The position numbers were made by a program, and so were the translations under genes. The notes under the pieces were generated by a model, which saw nothing but the letters and a program-made list of their open reading frames with translations, did not search any database and was not told the origin of the DNA. From positions 1-6,275 of the forward strand of contig URWQ01000094.1 of the NCBI GenBank assembly GCA_900551635.1: a stretch of 6,275 bases of DNA. Reading direction: 5' to 3'. Below are positions 1 to 6,275 of the stretch, piece after piece; positions within the stretch are counted from its first letter, which is position 1, and every line of letters begins with the position of its first letter. This DNA is from an uncultured Collinsella sp. (GTDB lineage: Bacteria > Actinomycetota > Coriobacteriia > Coriobacteriales > Coriobacteriaceae).

Positions 1-436
1 GGTGGTTGATCTTTTCGCTGATCTGCTTGCGGAAGTCGTAGCAGGCTTTCTGGGAAAGGCCGGTCATGAGCCAGCCCTGGACCAGGCTGCAGACAGAGCT
101 CGCCAGATACAGGCAGAGCAAAAAGCCGAGCGTCTTGGCGATCCAGTCAAAGTCAACGTCGCCGGTGCCGTTGACCTTGGCGACCAGGCCTTCGAACAGC
201 TTGGTCGTAACCTGGCCGAGCACCTTGGGTCCCACAATGTTAAAGATGACCGAGCACACGGCAAAGGCGACGGCGGCAAACACGGCAATCTTGTGCTGGC
301 CGATATAGCCGAGCAGCTGCCTCATGGTGCCCTTAAAGTCCTTGGCCTTTTCGCCACGACGCATGCCACCCATGCGGCCCATGGGACCACGCTGGCGGGT
401 GGGCTTGGGAATCTGAGTCTTGGTCTCGTCTGCCAT
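1..436 (-). CDS. ABC exporter half-transporter, second subunit of a heterodimer (partial, N-terminal 145 codons)
   Basis: The gene starts with ATG at 436-434 and runs off the left edge, so only 145 codons are visible. The reading gives a Gly/Met/Arg-rich cytoplasmic tail (residues 14-28, RQRGPMGRMGGMRRG), then EKAKDFKGTM, a first membrane segment at about 50-73, and a second at about 102-123. It ends in the helix reading QKACYDFRKQISEKINH, typical of the ABC transmembrane domain where it meets the nucleotide-binding domain. The basic Gly-rich tail followed by KDFKGT is typical of the canonical-site partner of heterodimeric multidrug exporters (LmrD/BmrD/EfrB type). The ATG overlaps the stop of the upstream half-transporter by one base (TAATG), and AAGGAGG (complement of 446-452) lies 9 nt upstream, so translation is coupled. 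The ATPase domain is outside the window; that it has the catalytic Glu and switch His missing from its neighbour is inference. Substrate unknown. Confidence 0.88.
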   Translation of the reverse strand, partial: MADETKTQIPKPTRQRGPMGRMGGMRRGEKAKDFKGTMRQLLGYIGQHKIAVFAAVAFAVCSVIFNIVGPKVLGQVTTKLFEGLVAKVNGTGDVDFDWIAKTLGFLLCLYLASSVCSLVQGWLMTGLSQKACYDFRKQISEKINH

Positions 437-2805
437 TAGCGCTCGCCTCCTTCCATGACGGCTGCAATTTCTTCTTGGGTAAGCCCCAGCTCCTCGGCGG
501 AAAGCTGCGACTGTGCGATCTCCAGGTACGCCGGGCAGCTGCGCAGCAGCTCCTCGTGCGTGCCGGTGCCCACTACGTGGCCGTCGTCGAGCACGATGAT
601 CTGGTCGGCGTGCATGATGGTCGCGATGCGCTGGGCCACGACCACGAGTGCGGCGTCGGTAACGTTTTTGGCAAGCTCTTCGCGCAGGCGCGCGTCGGTC
701 TTGTAGTCGAGGGCACTAAACGAGTCATCGAACACCACAACCTCGGGCTTTTTGGCCAATGCGCGGGCGATGGCCAAGCGCTGGCGCTGACCACCCGAGA
801 CATTGGAGCCACCCTGGCTGATGGGGGAGTCGTAGCCGCCCTCGCGCTCGGCGATAAAGTCCTCGGCCTGTGCGATGCGCGCGGCCTGGCGCATGTCATC
901 ATCGCTTACCATGTCGCCGGCAAACTTAAGGTTGCTCTCGACGGTGCCCGAGAACAGGCGACCCTGCTGCGGAATATAACCGATACGGCGGCGCAGCTCA
1001 GAGAGGGTCATGTCACGCACGTCGACGCCGTCAAGCGAAATGCTGCCGCCTGTGACGTCGTACAGGCGCGGAATCAGCTGCACGAGCGTGGACTTGCCCG
1101 AGCCCGTGGAGCCAATAATGCCGAGCATCTGACCGGCATGCGTGGTGAAGTTCACGCCGCTGATGACGTCGGCGCGGGCATCGGGATACTGGAAGCTCAC
1201 GTCGCGGAAGGTGAGCTCACCGCGCGGCGCGCTGGCAGCAGGCAGTTTGGGCGAGGCAGGGTCGTTGATGCTCGTGGGGCAGGTGATGACCTCATCTACG
1301 CGCTCGGCTGCGACCTCGGCGCGGGGCAGGATGACCGAAACCATGGTGAGGATCATAAACGCCATGACGATCTGCATGGTGTAGGAGATGAACGCCATCA
1401 TGTTGCCGACCTGCATCACGCCGTCGGACACGCCCTGCGCGCCAAACCAGACGATAAGCACGGTGATGCAGTTCATGACGAGCATCATGAGCGGCATCAT
1501 AAAGCTCATGGCGCGGTTGGTGTAGAGCTGCGTGGTCATCAGGTCGAGCGAAGCCTTGTCAAAACGCTCGAGCTCATGCTCCTCGCGGTTGAACGAGCGG
1601 ATGGGCATAAGGCCGTCGAGCAGCTCGCGGGCGGTAAGGTTCACGCGGTCAACAAAGCTTTGCATCTTTTTGAACTTGGGCATGGTGAGGCCCATAAGCA
1701 CGCCGACGACGGCCGAGACCGCGATGATGGCAACGGCGATGGTCCACTCCAGGCCGGTATGGTTGGCCAGGACGCGCATGACGGCGACGATGCCCATGAC
1801 GGGGGCCATCAGACACATGCGGATAAACAGAGTTGCGGCCATCTGGATTTGCTGAATGTCGTTGGTGCAGCGGGTGATGAGCGAGGCCTGGCTAAACTTG
1901 CCCACCTCGGCCGGCGAGAAGTGCATAACCTTGTTGAAGGTCTCGCGGCGCAGGTCGCGGGCGATGGAGCAGGCGGTGCGCGAAGCCACGGCACCGGTCA
2001 GGATGGTGGCGACGAGCGACACGAGACACAGTCCAAACATCGTGGTCGCCATGCGGCTCAGGTAGGCGTTCTGCACGTCGGCGGGGTCGATGCCCTGTGC
2101 CTTGTACTCGTCCTGTACATAGCTCACGGCGCGCTGGGTGACGATGGAGCCCGACATGGAGCCCATTTTGTCCGCCATTTGGTTGGCGCCCTCGACGAGC
2201 TTGCTTTGGTCTACCAGACCGCCCTTGACACCTAGGCGCAGACTCTTCATGGTGATCTTGCAGCCGTCGGCGTCGATCTGCTTTTGCATGCTCTGCGCGG
2301 CTGCGGCCTTCTGCTGCATCTCGGCGAGCTGCTCGGGCGTCATGGCAGCCATCTGCTCGGGGGTGGGCATGGCCTGGGCAGCGCCGCCATCGCTTGCCTC
2401 GGTGGACGTGCCGGTCATGTCGCCCATGGAGTCGGCGTCGATGCCTTGGTTGAGCGAAAGGACGACGGTCTCGGGCAGGCTCATAATGTCGGCGAGCTTG
2501 CTGCCATCGGCACGCTCTTCCTCGGTGCCCTTGTACGTTCGAATGCCGTTATTGTCCGCCTTGCTAAACACGGCCTCCGCAGCTTTGGCGTCCTTGGCGC
2601 TCATAAAGAGTTCGAGGTCGTCGAGCGATTCGGCGCGAATGGTGTCGGGCACGGGCGAGGCGATACCGCCTTGCTGCACGCCCACGTCGACGATGTCGCT
2701 CATATAGGTAGGCAGCGCCAGATCGGCGTTGCAGCTGATTACGATAAGTACGATAGCTGTGAACAGTGCCAGGATATGCTTTTTAAAGAGCTTGAGAATC
2801 CTCAC
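436..2805 (-). CDS. ABC exporter half-transporter with degenerate ATPase site, first subunit of a heterodimer
   Basis: A fused permease/ATPase of 789 residues, probably exporting drugs or other amphiphilic compounds as a heterodimer with the next gene. The first membrane helix (about 10-30) is followed by PTYMSDIVDVGVQQGGI, then a large outside-facing insertion (about 36-250), the second helix from residue 252, and four more helices to about 490. ATPase motifs: Walker A GSTGSGKST at 565-573, Q-loop YIPQQ (Q613/Q614), signature VSGGQ at 669-673, Walker B VVVFDD with D693, and D-loop SALD. D694 replaces the catalytic Glu, and Q725 (VAQR) replaces the switch His, as in the degenerate subunits LmrC, BmrC and TM287. 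The length exceeds the usual 580 or so because of the insertion. The start is GTG, overlapping the marR stop (GTGA), with AGGAG 9 nt upstream. It is co-transcribed with and presumably repressed by the MarR protein. Function class is secure; substrate is unknown. Confidence 0.93.
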   Translation of the reverse strand: MRILKLFKKHILALFTAIVLIVISCNADLALPTYMSDIVDVGVQQGGIASPVPDTIRAESLDDLELFMSAKDAKAAEAVFSKADNNGIRTYKGTEEERADGSKLADIMSLPETVVLSLNQGIDADSMGDMTGTSTEASDGGAAQAMPTPEQMAAMTPEQLAEMQQKAAAAQSMQKQIDADGCKITMKSLRLGVKGGLVDQSKLVEGANQMADKMGSMSGSIVTQRAVSYVQDEYKAQGIDPADVQNAYLSRMATTMFGLCLVSLVATILTGAVASRTACSIARDLRRETFNKVMHFSPAEVGKFSQASLITRCTNDIQQIQMAATLFIRMCLMAPVMGIVAVMRVLANHTGLEWTIAVAIIAVSAVVGVLMGLTMPKFKKMQSFVDRVNLTARELLDGLMPIRSFNREEHELERFDKASLDLMTTQLYTNRAMSFMMPLMMLVMNCITVLIVWFGAQGVSDGVMQVGNMMAFISYTMQIVMAFMILTMVSVILPRAEVAAERVDEVITCPTSINDPASPKLPAASAPRGELTFRDVSFQYPDARADVISGVNFTTHAGQMLGIIGSTGSGKSTLVQLIPRLYDVTGGSISLDGVDVRDMTLSELRRRIGYIPQQGRLFSGTVESNLKFAGDMVSDDDMRQAARIAQAEDFIAEREGGYDSPISQGGSNVSGGQRQRLAIARALAKKPEVVVFDDSFSALDYKTDARLREELAKNVTDAALVVVAQRIATIMHADQIIVLDDGHVVGTGTHEELLRSCPAYLEIAQSQLSAEELGLTQEEIAAVMEGGER

Positions 2806-3251
2806 TCGGCATCTCTCCTTTCTTGATTGCGGTCGATAATTTCGTTGGCACGTCTTAGAAGGCGCACCATCTCTTGGGTATCTGTTTCGCCAAGCTGCTC
2901 GAGGAAAGCCGCGGTGCGGTCCTCGAATTCCCGACGTTTGATTTCGATGACCTGGAATCCCTTGTCGGTCACCGTGACGTGTACGCGACGACGGTCGGTC
3001 TTTGAGTGCTCGCGCTCGACCCAGCCCTTGGCCTCGAGGGCGCGCAGGATATTGGCGATACGGGCGCTCGAGACCCAGGCGCGATCAGCGAGTTCGCTCG
3101 GCGTGAGCGAGCCGCCGGCGCGCATGAGGGCGCGCATGACGGCCATCTCGCCGCCGAGAGCTTTGTCCGCAAAGCGCGAAATACGCTGATGCATGCTGCC
3201 GAACTCAGTTAAGAGCTGACGCCCAAGCTCATGGAAATCGGTATCTTCCAC
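2802..3251 (-). CDS. MarR-family transcriptional regulator
   Basis: A 149-residue winged helix-turn-helix protein of usual MarR length. Residues 1-45 form the N-terminal dimerisation helices. Residues 49-80 (LTPSELADRAWVSS then ARIANILRALEAKGWVER) are the helix-turn-helix with its recognition helix. Residues 84-96 (KTDRRRVHVTVTD) are the wing with the DRR signature. The rest is a long charged C-terminal helix. It is the first gene of the operon with two ABC exporter subunits, the classic layout for a ligand-released repressor of its own efflux pump. The start is GTG at 3251: an in-frame TAG lies just upstream, AGGGG (complement of 3258-3262) sits 6 nt before it, and the next Met (residue 20) would cut into the first helix. 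The start codon lies inside one arm of the inverted repeat at 3243-3291, which suggests autoregulation. The ligand cannot be told from the sequence. Confidence 0.92.
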   Translation of the reverse strand: MEDTDFHELGRQLLTEFGSMHQRISRFADKALGGEMAVMRALMRAGGSLTPSELADRAWVSSARIANILRALEAKGWVEREHSKTDRRRVHVTVTDKGFQVIEIKRREFEDRTAAFLEQLGETDTQEMVRLLRRANEIIDRNQERRDAE

Positions 3252-3296
3252 CGAAAACCCCTAACACTAGAAACTATTTTCGGTGGAAGATGATAC
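3241..3296. promoter_or_regulatory. Inverted-repeat operator candidate overlapping the marR start
   Basis: Two 15-bp arms match perfectly: ATCTTCCACCGAAAA at 3243-3257 and its reverse complement at 3277-3291, separated by 19 bp. Allowing a 3-base insertion the match extends outward (GGTATC on the left, GATACC on the right). Each arm is itself an imperfect dyad, TTTTC-GGTG-GAAGA, about the size one MarR dimer binds, so this reads as two dimer sites whose centres are about 33 bp apart. The left site covers the GTG start codon and adjoins the ribosome binding site; the right site lies about 26-39 nt upstream. Binding by the adjacent MarR protein is inference. No convincing -35/-10 pair for the marR operon was found here, so the promoter is not placed. 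As RNA the arms could also form a long hairpin. Confidence 0.7.
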
Positions 3297-3317
3297 CCCT
3301 GCACGCGCACCCTATAC

Positions 3318-3350
3318 GGTAGATTTTTGGGTCATGCCTAGAAAACTACC
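3318..3350. repeat. Palindromic intergenic element, copy 1
   Basis: A 33-bp imperfect palindrome beginning GGTAGATTTTTGGG, with CATG at its centre, and ending AGAAAACTACC; about 11 of the 14 outermost base pairs match between arms. A related copy lies in the same orientation at 3393-3424, 75 bp downstream start to start. The arms read as half-sites of a dimeric DNA-binding protein. It lies between the marR operon and pflB, so it could serve either; the regulator is unknown. Confidence 0.5.
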
Positions 3351-3392
3351 TTTAGGCGACCTCCGTGCACCGTCGGTATCAGCAAAGCTAGG

Positions 3393-3424
3393 GGTAGATC
3401 TCTGGGCATGTCCCAAAACCTACT
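3393..3424. repeat. Palindromic intergenic element, copy 2
   Basis: A 32-bp element beginning GGTAGATCTCTGGG and ending AAAACCTACT around a TGGGCATGTCCCA core. It shares GGTAGAT, GGG, CATG and AAAAC with copy 1 at 3318-3350, and has its own dyad symmetry (about 10 of 16 positions). The 75-bp spacing is close to seven helical turns, so both copies would face the same side of the DNA. No identity is assigned to the binding factor. Confidence 0.45.
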
Positions 3425-3544
3425 CAGAGGTACTTTACCCTGATAAAGCTGGCATAACAGCTAGAGTGAACGTCGTACAAAGGCAAGGAAAAATACCAAA
3501 CAAATCGGTGAACGGTAGTTGCTCGCGCTCGCATTTCCTGCGGA

Positions 3545-3590
3545 TTTGTTAAAAACGCCTTTATGATATAAAAAAAGAAACATATAACAG
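3545..3590 (+). promoter_or_regulatory. Probable promoter region of pflB (AT-rich)
   Basis: This is the most AT-rich stretch upstream of pflB in an otherwise GC-rich window. TTGTTA at 3546-3551 resembles a -35 box, and possible -10 boxes are TATGAT (3562-3567), TATAAA (3567-3572) and TATAAC (3583-3588). No pair has both good hexamers and 16-18 bp spacing; TTGTTA with TATAAA has 15 bp. A small dyad TTTAT-GAT-ATAAA spans 3560-3572. The location is supported by composition and position; the exact boxes are not. A start here would give a leader of roughly 200 nt. Confidence 0.35.
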
Positions 3591-3802
3591 CCCAGATGGA
3601 GAGGGTCGCTATGTTATCCTTCACAGACAGGTGAAATCTTGGGTTTAGGGTTGCAGTTCCAAGGTGGACAAACGTTTTTCCCTGCACCAACATGTGGCGA
3701 AGAACGGAAGAAGCCGGTAGTGCAAGCCGAAAATTCAAGAATTCAATAAGCAGCGGTGTGAGAGAGCGCCGCATTACACGTAACTAGGAGCGTGGTTACA
3801 CA
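3591..3802 (+). other. Probable pflB 5' leader with small hairpins
   Basis: About 210 bp with no credible gene, presumed to be transcribed as the pflB leader. Visible stems are TTCAC/GTGAA (3620-3624 with 3631-3635) and CTTGG/CCAAG around 3638-3662. A third is GCGGTG with CGCCGC (3753-3758 with 3767-3772, one G-U pair, 8-nt loop). GTAAC with GTTAC (3780-3784 with 3795-3799) holds the ribosome binding site AGGAG (3786-3790) in its loop. AGGAG is 12 nt from the ATG, longer than usual, and the last hairpin would shorten this effective distance. It does not match the ZTP (pfl motif) riboswitch or another riboswitch known to me. A regulatory role is inference. Confidence 0.35.
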
Positions 3803-5854
<2,052 letters not shown>

Positions 5855-5855
5855 C

Positions 5856-5880
5856 TATTGTTAGTGCTATACTAACAATA
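5856..5880 (+). promoter_or_regulatory. Perfect palindrome over an extended -10 promoter, between the two PFL genes
   Basis: The arms TATTGTTAGT (5856-5865) and ACTAACAATA (5871-5880) are perfect reverse complements with a 5-bp spacer, starting two bases after the pflB stop. The sequence TGCTATACT (5865-5873) inside it is a good extended -10 element (TGnTATACT), with no clear -35. This suggests an internal promoter for the radical-domain gene with an operator on top. The outer half-sites TTGTTA and TAACAA equal those of Rex, the NADH-sensing repressor, but they are 9 bp apart, not the 6 of the Rex consensus. Alternatively it acts as an RNA hairpin; no T-run follows, so it is not a standard terminator. 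Confidence 0.5.
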
Positions 5881-5890
5881 ACGATTACTG

Positions 5891-5925
5891 ATTAGCGCGC
5901 CGGTTTCGGCCGGCGCCTATTAATC
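5891..5925 (+). other. GC-rich hairpin in the pflB/radical-domain intergenic region
   Basis: GCGCCGG (5897-5903) and CCGGCGC (5910-5916) form a perfect 7-bp stem with loop TTTCGG. The flanks ATTAG and CTATTAAT can lengthen it with small bulges. It lies 10 nt before the AAGGAG ribosome binding site of the next gene. No T-tract follows, so it is not a typical intrinsic terminator. A role in mRNA end protection, processing or partial attenuation that sets the ratio of the two PFL proteins is inference. Confidence 0.6.
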
Positions 5926-5939
5926 GAAGGAGACACATT

Positions 5940-6191
5940 ATGAAGGTTTCTGAAGTTTCCGAGACCCAGGCCGATAACCTGGTCCACATGCTCGACGCTT
6001 ACGCCGAGAAGGGTGGCCACCACCTGAACATCAACGTCTTCAACCGTGAGACGCTGCTCGACGCTCAGGCTCACCCCGAGAAGTATCCGCAGCTGACCAT
6101 CCGCGTTTCCGGCTACGCCGTGAACTTCCACACGCTCACCAAGGAGCAGCAGGACGAGGTCATTGCGCGTACCTTCCACGATAAGTTCTAA
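5940..6191 (+). CDS. Separate glycyl radical domain subunit of pyruvate formate-lyase (GrcA-like)
   Basis: An 83-residue protein equivalent to the last 75 or so residues of Pfl[10 protein letters not shown] (13-21) matches NLAGLMDGY of E. coli Pfl[18 protein letters not shown] and [10 protein letters not shown] follow, then RVSGYAV (55-61) with the radical-bearing glycine at G58 (codon 6111-6113), and [13 protein letters not shown] before the C-terminus. An activating enzyme of the PflA type would abstract hydrogen from G58; the radical would then pass to C409/C410 of the pflB product. The N-terminal leader [12 protein letters not shown] is unlike PflB. E. coli GrcA (127 residues) has the same domain but a longer, different N-terminus, so this is not a true GrcA. 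Start ATG 5940, AAGGAG 7 nt upstream; a TGA at 5889 blocks extension. Codon use matches pflB. It is in a different frame from pflB, 85 bp downstream. It must work in trans with pflB. Confidence 0.93.
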   Translation: MKVSEVSETQADNLVHMLDAYAEKGGHHLNINVFNRETLLDAQAHPEKYPQLTIRVSGYAVNFHTLTKEQQDEVIARTFHDKF

Positions 6192-6275
6192 AGGGACTCA
6201 ACTCCCGCAGGATCGCCGGGCCGCTTTGGGTTACTTTCCAAAACGTCCTCGGACATGCAAAGGGCTCCGCAGCGC
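6192..6275. other. Downstream non-coding tail
   Basis: These 84 bp after the radical-domain stop show no gene and no clear terminator. A short GTCC-TC-GGAC dyad lies at about 6245-6254 and a weak CCCG/CGGG stem earlier. A pflA activase gene might follow beyond the window, but nothing here shows it. Confidence 0.4.

Noticed and set aside
2..439. Open frame on the plus strand at the left edge
   Set aside because: The minus strand here reads as a clear ABC transporter N-terminus with a ribosome binding site; the plus frame is its shadow.
475..2235. 586-residue open frame on the plus strand opposite the ABC exporter
   Set aside because: A shadow of the exporter gene, His/Gly/Asp/Ala-rich and without recognisable motifs.
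3499..3550. 8-bp inverted repeat AACAAATC / GATTTGTT
   Set aside because: With 36 bp between short arms this is about as frequent as chance in a region this long.
3283..3552. 89-residue plus-strand open frame starting GTGGAAGAT inside the right arm of the operator
   Set aside because: Its start only mirrors the marR start through the inverted repeat; there is no ribosome binding site, it runs through the palindromic elements, and it resembles no known protein.
3424..3774. 116-residue minus-strand open frame with a hydrophobic stretch in the pflB leader
   Set aside because: No ribosome binding site before its ATG, it overlaps the probable pflB promoter and leader, and its codon use differs from the real genes.
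3591..3802. ZTP (pfl motif) riboswitch before pflB
   Set aside because: The conserved GCCUGGGC-type 3' hairpin and the matching 5' core are absent from the leader.
5855..5939. Simple frameshift or premature stop breaking pflB
   Set aside because: The gap holds a palindrome, hairpin and strong ribosome binding site, both ends have extra non-PFL tails, and no conserved PFL block is missing; a recent frameshift would leave alignable coding sequence.
6240..6275. Possible dispersed intergenic repeat or terminator around GTCCTCGGAC
   Set aside because: Only a 4-bp dyad, a single copy in the window and cut by its end; a genome search would be needed.

Overview
The window looks like a high-GC, strictly fermentative anaerobe. 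C- or G-ending codons dominate every gene, and the central gene is a pyruvate formate-lyase (PFL) with the strong codon bias of a very highly expressed protein. Together with the style of the multidrug ABC exporter operon, this suggests an anaerobic actinobacterium of the class Coriobacteriia (Collinsella-like). That assignment is inference; the window has no taxonomic marker.

Left half, minus strand (1-3251): a three-gene operon read right to left. It encodes a MarR-family repressor starting with GTG at 3251, a 789-residue ABC exporter half-transporter (2805-436), and the first 145 codons of a second half-transporter that runs off the left edge (436-1). The genes are tightly coupled: the first junction is a 4-base overlap (GTGA) and the second a 1-base overlap (TAATG). 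The first half-transporter has a degenerate ATPase site (Asp for the catalytic Glu, Gln for the switch His). This is the signature of the weak subunit of heterodimeric exporters such as LmrCD, BmrCD and TM287/288, so the truncated gene is very likely its canonical partner. A 15-bp inverted repeat overlaps the marR start and is a good candidate for its own operator.

Middle (3252-3802): a 551-bp divergent intergenic region. It holds the marR operator, two copies of a roughly 32-bp palindromic element 75 bp apart, an AT-rich stretch that probably carries the pflB promoter, and a leader of about 200 nt with small hairpins before the pflB start.

Right half, plus strand (3803-6191): pyruvate formate-lyase encoded as two separate proteins. 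The 683-residue first protein has the whole catalytic barrel, including the Cys-Cys pair, but stops just before the glycyl radical domain. The 83-residue second protein is that missing domain, with the radical glycine in an RVSGYAV motif. Their combined length, 766 residues, matches one ordinary PFL (about 760). The 85 bp between them contains a perfect 10-bp-arm palindrome over an extended -10 sequence, a GC-rich hairpin and a strong ribosome binding site. It therefore looks like a designed junction, not a frameshift or sequencing error. This split enzyme, with a separately controllable radical subunit, is the most interesting thing in the window. In E. coli GrcA (YfiD) is only a spare part for damaged PFL; here the small protein should be an obligatory subunit unless another PFL exists in the genome.
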